A stretch of 7,213 nt of DNA from contig JAUVJM010000071.1 in assembly GCA_030596585.1 (NCBI GenBank), forward strand, positions 1 to 7,213, read 5' to 3'. Below, in pieces: positions 1 to 5,884 of the stretch. The notes beneath the pieces were generated by a model. The model was not told the origin of the DNA, made no database searches, and was given only the letters and a program-made list of their open reading frames with translations. The first letter of the stretch is position 1; each line of letters opens with the position of its first letter. The DNA is from a bacterium. GTDB taxonomy: Bacteria > NPL-UPA2 > JAUVJM01. The translations under genes and the position numbers were made by a program.

Positions 1-1
1 G

Positions 2-430
2 ATCCGTTCGCTCTTCCTCGGTGAAGGAGAGCTGGAAAGACATAACCATCATCTCCAGGAGAAGTTCGGGCGTATCAAAGAAAACGAGCTCCTCTACGAG
101 GAGATAGAGCTCAGTGATGCTGACCTGGTTCTCGTAGCATACGGGACATCAGCCCGTATTGCCAGGGCGGCTATGACACAGGCGAGAAGTGAAGGTATAA
201 AAGCCGGTATGATAAGACCGATAACGCTGTGGCCGTTCCCCGAAAAAATCATAGCGGATACATCTTCACGGACAAAGAGCTTTCTGGTCGTGGAAATGAG
301 CGCAGGACAGATGATCGAAGACGTGAAACTTGCCGTTGAGGGAAAAGCGCCAGTGCATTTCTACGGAAGAACCGGCGGAGGAGTACCCACCGTAGAAGAA
401 ATTATCAGGAAGATAAGGGAAATCGTATGA
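2..430 (+). CDS. korA: 2-oxoacid:ferredoxin oxidoreductase alpha subunit (KorA/VorB type), 3' part
   Basis: This is the C-terminal part (about 142 residues) of the pyrimidine-binding/transketolase-C subunit of a 2-oxoacid:ferredoxin oxidoreductase. The cytoplasmic enzyme oxidatively decarboxylates 2-oxoacids to acyl-CoA and reduces ferredoxin. The frame is open from the window's left edge, so the start and N-terminal domain lie outside. Family hallmarks seen are ERHNHHLQEKF near the left edge, LVLVAYGTSARIA, the segment GMIRPITLWPFPEK, LVVEMSAGQMIEDV and the closing FYGRTGGGVPT. These resemble annotated VorB and KorA proteins. The stop codon overlaps the beta-subunit start in an ATGA, so the two are translationally coupled. 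Whether the substrate is 2-oxoglutarate, branched-chain oxoacids or another oxoacid cannot be told from this part. A small ferredoxin-like delta subunit, if present, would be upstream. Confidence 0.92.
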   Translation: MRSLFLGEGELERHNHHLQEKFGRIKENELLYEEIELSDADLVLVAYGTSARIARAAMTQARSEGIKAGMIRPITLWPFPEKIIADTSSRTKSFLVVEMSAGQMIEDVKLAVEGKAPVHFYGRTGGGVPTVEEIIRKIREIV

Positions 431-1203
431 AGAAAACATTTTCCATCCCGGAATCTCTGAAAAACGTCAGGACACATTATTGTCCCGGATGCGGACACGG
501 AATAATCCACCGGCTGGTAGGAGACGTAATAGACGAACTCGGTATCAGGAAAAAGACCATCGGCGTGGCGCCGGTGGGCTGTGCCGTGATTGCTTATGAT
601 TACTTCAACATAGACATGACAGAAGCTGCGCATGGACGCACGCCTGCGGTTGCCACGGGAATCAAACGAGTCCGTCCCGAAAGCGTAGTCTTCACCTATC
701 AGGGGGACGGAGACCTTGCTTCTATAGGAACGGCGGAGACAATTCACACCGCCAACAGAGGCGAAAAGATAACCGTGATTTTCGTGAATAATGCAGTGTA
801 CGGAATGACAGGAGGACAAATGGCACCGACCACAATGCTCGGGCAGATAACGACTACAACGCCGCGGGGGCGCGATTCAAGCGCCGGATACCCTTTGAAA
901 GTGCCCGAGTTGCTAAGCGGCCTTCCCGGAACTGCTTTTCTGTGCAGGGGCGCCGTCAACAATCCTGCCAATATCAGGAAATGCAGGAAGCTGATTAAGA
1001 CAGCTTTCCAGACTCAACTGGATAACAAGGGATTCTCTCTTGTAGAAATTCTTTCTCCCTGCCCCAGTGCATGGAGACTTTCACCGAAGGAAGCAATCAA
1101 GTGGCTTGAGGAAGAAATGATACCGTATTTCCCGCTGGGCATTATTAAAAATGTCATCCCACCTGACCCTCTTAACAAGGGGGAATCAGGGGCACAGGAA
1201 TAA
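427..1203 (+). CDS. korB: 2-oxoacid:ferredoxin oxidoreductase beta subunit, TPP-binding
   Basis: This is the thiamine-pyrophosphate-binding catalytic subunit of the KOR/VOR-type oxidoreductase, 258 residues. An N-terminal CPGCGH (Cys19, Cys22, His24) is typical of the subunit. The TPP/Mg motif is present as GDGD (93-96) followed about 26 residues later by NN (121-122) and then AVYGMTGGQMAPTT. The segment TTTTPRGRD (142-150) and a PCPSAW near residue 211 are also family features. The start overlaps the alpha stop by 4 bases. The last residues, from about 246 on (PPDPLNKGESG), look unlike the family's tail and are encoded by a palindromic repeat (annotated separately), so the native protein probably ended a little earlier. 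The gamma gene follows after 3 bases. Substrate specificity is not resolved; the name could equally be vorA. Confidence 0.94.
   Translation: MKKTFSIPESLKNVRTHYCPGCGHGIIHRLVGDVIDELGIRKKTIGVAPVGCAVIAYDYFNIDMTEAAHGRTPAVATGIKRVRPESVVFTYQGDGDLASIGTAETIHTANRGEKITVIFVNNAVYGMTGGQMAPTTMLGQITTTTPRGRDSSAGYPLKVPELLSGLPGTAFLCRGAVNNPANIRKCRKLIKTAFQTQLDNKGFSLVEILSPCPSAWRLSPKEAIKWLEEEMIPYFPLGIIKNVIPPDPLNKGESGAQE
1162..1190. repeat. Palindromic repeat read through as the korB C-terminus
   Basis: The 29 bases can fold into a hairpin. The outer stem CCTGA/TCAGG (1162-1166 with 1186-1190) is followed by a 2-base bulge (AA, 1184-1185). An inner 7-pair stem, 1167-1173 with 1177-1183, includes one T-G pair and closes a 3-base loop. 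The core CTCTTAACAAGGGGG resembles small interspersed palindromes that I recall as frequent in environmental bacterial genomes; that family identity is memory-based. It lies in the coding frame and supplies residues 246-255 of the beta subunit. Confidence 0.6.
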
Positions 1204-1206
1204 GAA

Positions 1207-1755
1207 ATGCGAGAAGAAATAATTATTTCAGGTTTCGGCGGTCAGGGCGTGATGTTAATCGGGAAATTCATTGCGTACATAGCAATGAAAAAAGACTGCC
1301 GCGTTACCTACATGCCGTCATACGGAGCTGAAATGCGGGGAGGAACAGCAAACTGCGCCGTAATCATCTCTTCGGAGGAAATTGCCTCCCCCCTCAGTTC
1401 TCACCCCACAACTGCCATCGTGATGAACAAACCGTCTTTTGAAAAATTCTCTCCAATGATTAAAAAAGGAGGCTTGCTGATTCTGAACGGTTCCCTCATT
1501 GATAAGGAGCCCAAGCGTAATGACATAAAGACAGTCACGGTACCCGCCAATAAACTTGCGGAAGAAGCAGGCAGCATCCGCTCAGCGAATATGGTTATGC
1601 TCGGTGCATATCTGGGCGTGAAAGAACTGGTGCCGGTGGAAAAGGCGTGCGCGCAGTTGAAAGACGTGCTTCCCCAAAGATGGCACGGACTCCTCGAAGT
1701 GAACTCAAAAGCCCTCACGAGCGGCAGGGATTACGTACATGACGCAGGGACGTAA
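1207..1755 (+). CDS. korC: 2-oxoacid:ferredoxin oxidoreductase gamma subunit
   Basis: This is the gamma (catalytic-domain, pyruvate/ketoisovalerate oxidoreductase family) subunit of 182 residues, a usual length. It opens with the family signature SGFGGQGVMLIG (8-19) and has YMPSYGAEMRGGTANC (about 35-50). It also has NKPS at about 74-77 and ends in the typical region with HGLLEVNSKAL. The start codon follows the beta stop by 3 bases and is served by AGGA at 1196-1199, with a spacing of 7. With alpha and beta it forms the three-subunit core that passes electrons from 2-oxoacid oxidation to ferredoxin. No convincing rho-independent terminator follows. The 3' end is convergent with a minus-strand frame that overlaps its last 41 bases. 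Confidence 0.94.
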   Translation: MREEIIISGFGGQGVMLIGKFIAYIAMKKDCRVTYMPSYGAEMRGGTANCAVIISSEEIASPLSSHPTTAIVMNKPSFEKFSPMIKKGGLLILNGSLIDKEPKRNDIKTVTVPANKLAEEAGSIRSANMVMLGAYLGVKELVPVEKACAQLKDVLPQRWHGLLEVNSKALTSGRDYVHDAGT

Positions 1756-1849
1756 CACCTGCGCTACCGGACAAGCAAATCCTTCCAGAAGTGTTTACGT
1801 CTTTGAGTGTCTCGCTGAAACCTAAGAACTCAAACGCTATCTTGAACAT
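1715..1849 (-). pseudogene. Probable truncated gene start downstream of the uronate-isomerase-like gene
   Basis: An ATG at 1847-1849 is preceded by a strong ribosome-binding site, GGGAGG at 1858-1863, with an 8-base spacer, 37 bases after the stop of the uronate-isomerase-like gene. The layout looks like the next gene of that operon. The frame encodes only 44 residues, beginning MFKIAFEFLGFSETLKD, and runs antisense into the last 41 bases of the gamma-subunit gene before stopping. The hydrophobic beta-strand-like start followed by GRICLSGSAGVTSL is vaguely reminiscent of the ubiquitin-like MoaD/ThiS fold, but I do not rely on that. I read it as a gene beaheaded of its 3' part at a rearrangement junction between about 1756 and 1800. 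A genuine small peptide is the alternative. Confidence 0.35.
1802..1834. repeat. Inverted repeat in the convergent intergenic stretch
   Basis: TTTGAGT at 1802-1808 pairs perfectly with ACTCAAA at 1828-1834 across a 19-base loop. It sits between two convergent transcription units, where a terminator would be expected. The stem is AT-rich, the loop is long and there is no T-run on either side, so it is at best a weak terminator. It also lies inside the small minus-strand frame at 1715-1849. Confidence 0.25.
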
Positions 1850-1886
1850 TTCACAATCCTCCCTTTGCTTTCCCGTAGAACAGATA

Positions 1887-3155
1887 TTATAGTCCCTCCT
1901 CCGTGCCTATCTTTTTCCAGATTCTATGCGGATTATTCCACATCATTTCTTCAGCAAATTGAAGCGCCTGGCTTGAAGTATAGAAACCCTCATTTATCAA
2001 TTCACTTAACGCCTGTGCCAGAACGAGCCTTGTCAATTTTAACCTGGCGTACGCCCAGTCAATACAGCGGGCGTCGGTAAAGTATCCTACGATTTTAGTT
2101 ATGGGGACCATCTCCAGTCTGTCTTTCAATATCCTTCTCATAATAGAAGGATAAAAGTTGTGCCACCACACAGAAGCAAATGAAACGTTGGGAAAAGCTT
2201 TTGCGATAGTGTTTATGTCATGATTGTGGCATTCTGCCCCGAGCAGGATATTGAAATGAATCCCGGGATATTTCGCGAAGAGATAAGCAAGTGATTGCAT
2301 TGAGTCATGCGATGTGTGAGCAATCGGCTCGCCGTTTCTTCTGCAGCAGCCCTGGGCTATCTGATAGGGAATGTCCTTGTCTTTCAACAAGTCCAGCCAC
2401 ATATCCAGCAGATAGGAGTTGAGTATGTCATCATCACGGTCATTGAATTCTTCTTTATTCACATATTTTGTAATTATCTGATTGACGGTTGTTTCATCAG
2501 ACCGGGAAAAATCGGCTGTTGCCCTTATCCACGTCCCTGTGCCATGCAGGGATTCCCATTCAATACCGTTAAAGGAAAGAGAGACTGCCTCTTTCAGAGA
2601 TGAAAGTGATTTAATCTCAATGCCTGTTTGCCCGCCGAGTTTATCCAAGACAACGTTTGTTCTTTCCGCATCGTCAATAGTCCACAATCCGGTTTCCATG
2701 CACATAAATACATTATCCTGCCGGGCTTTCCGGACATTTTTTGAATCAAATTCGTTGGTAAGGATTTTTTTAATTCCATATTTCTTGCGCACCTCATCAG
2801 GAAAACCAGGCTTTGCTTTGCTTTCAACAAGGTCCCAGGCTTTTTTCCAGTTCTTTTCAGTAATAGTTTCTTCTTCAAAACCATAAAGGTCATTCAGCAC
2901 ACGCATCATGCACCAGTGGAAAGAACTGTTGCGGATAAACTTGTAATAAGGAGCAGCTGCCTCCATGTTGCTATAAGGCTCCGCCTCAGAATCTTCTTTG
3001 TAACCTGAGGATTTTAGCTCATAACCCAGCATGTGATAAAGACAGACCGAACTGAGATTCTCTGCTTCAAACCGTCCAAATTTCAAGTGACTGTGAACGT
3101 CCACAACAGGGATATCATTAATATCCTTTAGTAAATCCTGCCATGTAATCTGCAT
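1887..3155 (-). CDS. Uronate isomerase-like amidohydrolase-superfamily protein
   Basis: This 422-residue TIM-barrel protein is related to uronate isomerase (UxaC), a cytoplasmic enzyme that interconverts aldo- and keto-uronates; classical UxaC is about 470 residues. Strand 1 carries the metal motif VDVHSHL (His21, His23). Near the C-terminus SVWWHNFYP is followed by FTDARCIDWAY, whose Asp361 and Arg363 match the strand-8 aspartate and substrate-binding arginine of the TD-x-R motif in uronate isomerases. NNPHRIW near the end resembles the family's closing NP-x-R segment. The start is fixed by a strong ribosome-binding site, GGGAGGA at 3162-3168, with a 6-base spacer. The sequence is clearly divergent from UxaC, so the substrate may be another sugar acid, or the activity may be hydrolytic. 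Superfamily placement is firm; the exact reaction is not. Confidence 0.75.
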   Translation of the reverse strand: MQITWQDLLKDINDIPVVDVHSHLKFGRFEAENLSSVCLYHMLGYELKSSGYKEDSEAEPYSNMEAAAPYYKFIRNSSFHWCMMRVLNDLYGFEEETITEKNWKKAWDLVESKAKPGFPDEVRKKYGIKKILTNEFDSKNVRKARQDNVFMCMETGLWTIDDAERTNVVLDKLGGQTGIEIKSLSSLKEAVSLSFNGIEWESLHGTGTWIRATADFSRSDETTVNQIITKYVNKEEFNDRDDDILNSYLLDMWLDLLKDKDIPYQIAQGCCRRNGEPIAHTSHDSMQSLAYLFAKYPGIHFNILLGAECHNHDINTIAKAFPNVSFASVWWHNFYPSIMRRILKDRLEMVPITKIVGYFTDARCIDWAYARLKLTRLVLAQALSELINEGFYTSSQALQFAEEMMWNNPHRIWKKIGTEEGL

Positions 3156-3319
3156 AACATTTCCTCCCTTGGCGCTAAATACATGATTGGTGGCAATGTG
3201 TCAGGCATGGTACGTAAGGCTTTGCCCACGTCTGCGACTGCCTTGGTAACCGACTTGAAATAGCTCAGTTGGTTCTCAGCCAGTTGTTTCCTTGTAATCC
3301 TTTGACGTATAATCTCCAT
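3128..3319 (-). pseudogene. Possible DUF5674-like remnant (N-terminal part)
   Basis: A frame of 63 residues starts at ATG 3317-3319 with MEIIRQRITRKQLAE and continues YFKSVTKAVADVGKAL. This resembles the start of small DUF5674 proteins as I remember them: an I-I-R-x-x-I-[ST]-R opening and a VKAVVDVEKGI-like segment, followed by a GGELHADEE-like motif. That last motif is absent in this frame and in the two frames beside it, so the match ends near residue 37. The frame overlaps the next gene by 28 bases and covers its ribosome-binding site. No ribosome-binding site precedes the ATG. It is most likely a decayed fragment. The family match comes from memory and is moderate at best. Confidence 0.35.
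3162..3168 (-). promoter_or_regulatory. Ribosome-binding site of the uronate-isomerase-like gene
   Basis: Read on the minus strand the bases are GGGAGGA, followed by a 6-base spacer and ATG at 3153-3155. This supports the chosen start and suggests efficient translation. The site lies within the 3' half of the small frame at 3128-3319. Confidence 0.75.
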
Positions 3320-3480
3320 GACTGAATATGTTATATCCGCCAACAGGAAAAGAGCAGGATTTCTATTCAAGCCGCCTGATTGCATCCGGCAGATATGTCA
3401 GCCGCTTTATGTATATTCCGTCAGCCTTGGATACTATATTTCTGGATAGCTCTCTCCTTATCATTGAAATACGCCTTAGA
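3320..3480. other. Gene-poor gap with a small unidentified minus-strand frame
   Basis: Between the URO-D-like gene and the remnant at 3128-3319 there is no recognisable gene. On the minus strand an ATG at 3462-3464 opens a 33-residue frame ending at 3363. It reads like real protein (SKADGIYIKRLTYLPDAIRRLE at its end) but has no ribosome-binding site and no family that I recognise. The stretch could be the residue of a deleted gene. I saw no terminator hairpin after the URO-D-like stop and no convincing promoter for the downstream gene. An AT-rich TATAAC at about 3328-3333 on the minus strand lacks a matching -35. Confidence 0.3.
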
Positions 3481-4608
3481 TTATCTGTATCTTCCATATT
3501 TCTTGACTGCGTTCACGAGAGCAAAGATATTCTCATGAGGAACTTCAGGAGCGATCACATGAGTAGGAGCAAGGTACAAACCTCCCCCTTTACCCACTGT
3601 CTCTATTCTTTCTTTAACCTCCGCTTCCACATCCTCCGGACTGCCAAAAGGCAGTGTGTGTTGAATGCCGATTGTCCCCCAGAAAGCCAGCTTGTCTCCG
3701 TATTCCCTCTTCAGCTTTGCAGGATCCATACATTCAGGCTGGACAGGATTGAGAACGTCTATGCCTATCTCAATAAAATCAGGTATTATCGGTTCAACGT
3801 ACCCATCACTGTGGTAAGAAAAGACTATATCCGGTTTTATCTCCTTTGCCGCTCTGATTACCTTCTCCAGTCTTGGCTTCAACCATTCTTTCCATGTAGC
3901 AGGACTCATAAGCATCCTGTCTTCCATACCAACGTCATCTCCGATATGGATAATGTCCACTCCGGCTTGTGCGAATCTCTTTGCCCGGAAAACGGAAAGC
4001 TCGGTTATCCTGTCAAGCAAACATGCCGCTTGGTCATACCGGGTCAGAAAATCAGTCAGGAGCTCATCAAACCCTCTTATCTGCCATGCGACTTCAAAAA
4101 CAGTGCAAGACATTTCGGCAACAGAAGCTAAGCCTCTTTCTCTTATTCTCTTCACATCTTCCTCAAGATGTTTATGCCTGTAGTCAGAAACGAAATCAGG
4201 CAGGGGATATTCTTCTATGTCCCTGACCGATTTGGCATTGACAATTACCGAAGGAGCAACAAAGTGGTCATAAGAAACGTCTGATCCTACAACAAAGGCA
4301 GTTCCCCACTCATTCAGCCTGAAGGATGATGGCTTGGGGATTTCCAGTTCCGCGCCCCCCTCGGAATAAACAAGATTCTCTGCAAGATTGTGATACCTCA
4401 AGAATCTTTTTTTCAAATCCAAATCAGTACCCTTAAAGCCAACCCATTCAACATCCTTATCCACTCCAAAGTACTCATCAGGATTATCTGAGCCTGTCTT
4501 TTCTTTGAACATTCTAAAAGCTTCCCTGTTAAAGCCCTCAATATCGTAGGGCACTCTATCCGGCTGCTCACGCCGGAGAGCAGTTAAAACTCTTTCTCTT
4601 GGTTTCAT
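3481..4608 (-). CDS. URO-D-family (uroporphyrinogen decarboxylase-like/methyltransferase-like) protein
   Basis: This 375-residue TIM-barrel protein belongs to the uroporphyrinogen decarboxylase superfamily, which also holds the corrinoid/coenzyme M methyltransferases MtaA and CmuA. The start MKPRERVLTALRREQPDRVP is the standard N-terminus of the non-haem branch. HIGDDVG (221-227) and YHSDG (265-269) follow, then DVLNPVQPECMDP (284-296) and GTIGIQ (311-316). Near the C-terminus is LYLAPTHVI (344-352). His266 and Cys293 would serve as metal ligands, but the usual Cys two residues after the His is Asp268. It is not a haem-synthesis enzyme on context: no haem genes are near, and it sits with sugar enzymes. 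The ribosome-binding site is strong. The gene starts 3 bases after the isomerase pseudogene, so it was an operon member. The substrate is unknown. Confidence 0.85.
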   Translation of the reverse strand: MKPRERVLTALRREQPDRVPYDIEGFNREAFRMFKEKTGSDNPDEYFGVDKDVEWVGFKGTDLDLKKRFLRYHNLAENLVYSEGGAELEIPKPSSFRLNEWGTAFVVGSDVSYDHFVAPSVIVNAKSVRDIEEYPLPDFVSDYRHKHLEEDVKRIRERGLASVAEMSCTVFEVAWQIRGFDELLTDFLTRYDQAACLLDRITELSVFRAKRFAQAGVDIIHIGDDVGMEDRMLMSPATWKEWLKPRLEKVIRAAKEIKPDIVFSYHSDGYVEPIIPDFIEIGIDVLNPVQPECMDPAKLKREYGDKLAFWGTIGIQHTLPFGSPEDVEAEVKERIETVGKGGGLYLAPTHVIAPEVPHENIFALVNAVKKYGRYR

Positions 4609-4611
4609 AAG

Positions 4612-4856
4612 CTATTCTCCTATTATTTTTTCTAACCTGTTCTTACTGTCTATGACCTGTTCAAGAGTTACCCTTTCGGGGTTCAGTTCCAAACACAGAC
4701 TACCCGCATAACGTATCTCCTTCAAAGCTCCAACTACACCTTCAAAGTCTATCCCGCCGCTGCCTATGCTTCCATATTCCCGGCATCCTTCTCCGCCATT
4801 GAAACACATATGACCAATATCCAGCGTTATCCCCACAACATCTTACCTATTTTCAT
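4612..4856 (-). pseudogene. Sugar phosphate isomerase/epimerase with internal deletion
   Basis: Both ends of a xylose-isomerase-like TIM-barrel (sugar phosphate isomerase/epimerase) gene survive but the middle is gone. The 5' end has AGGAG at 4865-4869 and an ATG at 4854-4856 coding MKIGKMLW, the family's usual first strand. That frame hits TAA at 4827-4829. The 3' end is read in another frame from about 4842 (DVVGITLDIGH) to the stop at 4612. It retains the metal-site D-x-GH and the GSIGSGGIDFEGVVGALKE helix region, then the terminal LCLELNPERV with its catalytic-type Glu. An in-frame TAA at 4843-4845 blocks that part. The family is usually about 270-280 residues, and only about 85 codons remain. 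The two plausible frames overlap over roughly GATGTTGTGG. A short C-terminal peptide from GTG 4834-4836 is possible but would not fold as an enzyme. Confidence 0.8.
4616..4621 (-). promoter_or_regulatory. Ribosome-binding site of the URO-D-like gene
   Basis: AGGAGA on the minus strand, 7 bases before the ATG at 4606-4608, lies inside the last codons of the isomerase pseudogene. It keeps the URO-D-like gene translatable even though the upstream gene is broken. Confidence 0.75.
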
Positions 4857-4875
4857 TCGCCCTTCTCCTATGCCG

Positions 4876-5331
4876 TTATACTATTCTGAACAGCCCAAAA
4901 TAGTTCCCGGGCAATTCAAACGAGACCTTTTTTCCTAAAGCTATTGCGGAGCTTCTGCTTGAACAGATTTCAGGAACCAACGCCTTCTTGTGTTTGAATT
5001 CCGTCATCCTGTTTTCAATTGCAACGCTGATACTGCGAGGCGTGTCTGACGGGTTGAGACACAATACGAAAGCATCACCTTTGCCGTACCTGGAATAGAT
5101 GTAGGATCTGCTGTCTTTCTCAAGATGTAAGTGTCGAATGTTTCCGAATATCCCCAGCGAAGGATTGGCTTTGCGCAATTTCGTCAGTTTTCTTACGGTA
5201 CTGAGTATGGATTTAGCCTGCTTTCTCTGGCTTTCAACATTTCTTCGTGAAGCATCTTTATTGACCGGAAAATAGAATTTTGCATCTGGCCAGTACTTCC
5301 CTACAAGCGGAGCATTACAGGTGTTAGGCAC
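4876..5331 (-). pseudogene. GH13 alpha-glucosidase/amylase, C-terminal fragment
   Basis: The 151-residue frame matches the end of a glycoside hydrolase family 13 enzyme, which cleaves alpha-glucosidic bonds in maltodextrins and related sugars. Visible features are FYFPVNKDASRRNVESQ (19-35), whose R-x-NV-x-x-Q is typical, and the helix SILSTVRKLTKLRKANPSLG (41-60). A beta-sandwich domain follows with FVLCLNPSD (88-96). All four conserved GH13 regions, with the catalytic Asp/Glu/Asp, are missing, so it cannot be active. The only start is a GTG at 5329-5331, directly after the toxin stop and with a TGA just upstream in frame. The fragment begins where the toxin-antitoxin cassette ends, which suggests insertion or recombination removed the 5' two thirds. 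Its stop is 19 bases before the isomerase ATG, as in a former operon. Confidence 0.8.
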
Positions 5332-5333
5332 TA

Positions 5334-5600
5334 TTATTCATAATGTGTCCACATCCGAATAACTTTCACAGCCCTATAACGTTTCAGCACTTGATAAACA
5401 AGCCGATGTTGAATATTTATCCTTCGGGAATAGGCCCCCTCAAGATCACCTACGAGTTTTTCAAACGGAGGAGGCGATTGAAATGGATCTTTCTTCAAGA
5501 TTTCGAGAAGGAATTCCGCTTTCGGACGTAAATCTGCCGCAGCAAGCTTTTTTGCATCTTTCCGAGCCTGTTTTGTATAGGCAATCCGCCAGCTTACCAC
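5334..5600 (-). CDS. yoeB: YoeB/Txe-family mRNA interferase toxin
   Basis: This is an 88-residue RelE-superfamily toxin of the YoeB (Txe) type, which cleaves mRNA on the ribosome when freed from its antitoxin. Hallmarks are WRIAYTKQARKDAKKL at the start, PPFEKLVGDLEGAYSRRI (44-61), QHRLVYQV (64-71) and the closing WTHYE. Glu47, Arg66 and His86 match the catalytic Glu46, Arg65 and His83 of E. coli YoeB, so it looks active. I chose the GTG at 5598-5600: it has AAGGA at 5607-5611 with a 6-base spacer and gives the usual N-terminus. An ATG at 5616-5618 would add six residues but has a poorer ribosome-binding site. The start overlaps the antitoxin stop by 7 bases, indicating translational coupling. 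The stop is 2 bases before the GH13 fragment. Confidence 0.92.
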   Translation of the reverse strand: MVSWRIAYTKQARKDAKKLAAADLRPKAEFLLEILKKDPFQSPPPFEKLVGDLEGAYSRRINIQHRLVYQVLKRYRAVKVIRMWTHYE

Positions 5601-5836
5601 TTTAGTTCCTTGCCGCATTTCTTGAGAGGAGTTTTTAGCCCTTTTCTAATAGATTCCCTCATGCCTGGAACGGAAAGCAGATATAATGTCTCTTTGAGGG
5701 CACGCCAATCATCTTCTGCAATCAAAACTGCATTATTCCGCTTCCCTGTAATCTGAATTGGCTCATGAGACTGCGCGGTCCTGTCAAGCAACCTATATAT
5801 ATCACTCCTTACTTGGCTGGCTGTCAAGGTAGTCAT
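5594..5836 (-). CDS. yefM: YefM/Phd-family antitoxin
   Basis: This is an 80-residue antitoxin that should neutralise YoeB and, by family knowledge, bind and repress its own promoter. The N-terminal Phd/YefM fold is seen as MTTLTASQVRSDIYRLLDR followed by EPIQITGKRNNAVLIAEDDWRAL. The C-terminal part (about 48-80) is the flexible toxin-binding region ending KCGKELKW. The start is the ATG at 5834-5836, with a near-perfect ribosome-binding site GGAGGT at 5844-5849 and a 7-base spacer. A TTG upstream at 5849-5851 lies inside that site and is not the start. It is first in a two-gene operon with the toxin and has its own promoter just upstream. Confidence 0.92.
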   Translation of the reverse strand: MTTLTASQVRSDIYRLLDRTAQSHEPIQITGKRNNAVLIAEDDWRALKETLYLLSVPGMRESIRKGLKTPLKKCGKELKW

Positions 5837-5855
5837 GATTATCACCTCCAATGTA

Positions 5856-5884
5856 ATCGTACTATATAACGCACGTCATGTCAA
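5856..5884 (-). promoter_or_regulatory. Sigma-70-type promoter of the toxin-antitoxin operon
   Basis: On the minus strand a perfect -35 TTGACA (5879-5884) is separated by 17 bases from a -10 TACGAT (5856-5861, four of six consensus bases). The ribosome-binding site of yefM begins only 6 bases after the -10, so the leader must be very short. The -35 lies within the last codons of the PHP gene and the -10 just past its stop. YefM autoregulation would be expected here, but no clear operator palindrome stands out. Confidence 0.65.

Noticed and set aside
361..971. Two minus-strand frames over the beta-subunit gene
   Set aside because: Both are antisense to korB, whose motifs and operon position are clear, and neither translation resembles a known protein.
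1798..1840. Bidirectional terminator between korC and the uronate-isomerase-like gene
   Set aside because: The TTTGAGT/ACTCAAA stem is AT-rich with a 19-base loop and no T-run, so I list it only as an inverted repeat.
2307..2893. Overlapping frames on both strands inside the uronate-isomerase-like gene
   Set aside because: They fall entirely inside that gene, whose conserved motifs lie at both ends of one uninterrupted frame.
3320..3360. Possible promoter (TATAAC) before the remnant at 3128-3319
   Set aside because: No acceptable -35 at 16-18 bases upstream, and the region is generally AT-rich.
3328..4131. Long plus-strand open frame of 267 codons
   Set aside because: It lies antisense to the well-supported URO-D-like gene, has no family resemblance and no ribosome-binding site. 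It is an antisense shadow.
5601..5618. Upstream ATG as the toxin start
   Set aside because: The added residues are not typical of YoeB, and the GTG at 5598-5600 has a better-spaced AAGGA. Not fully excluded.
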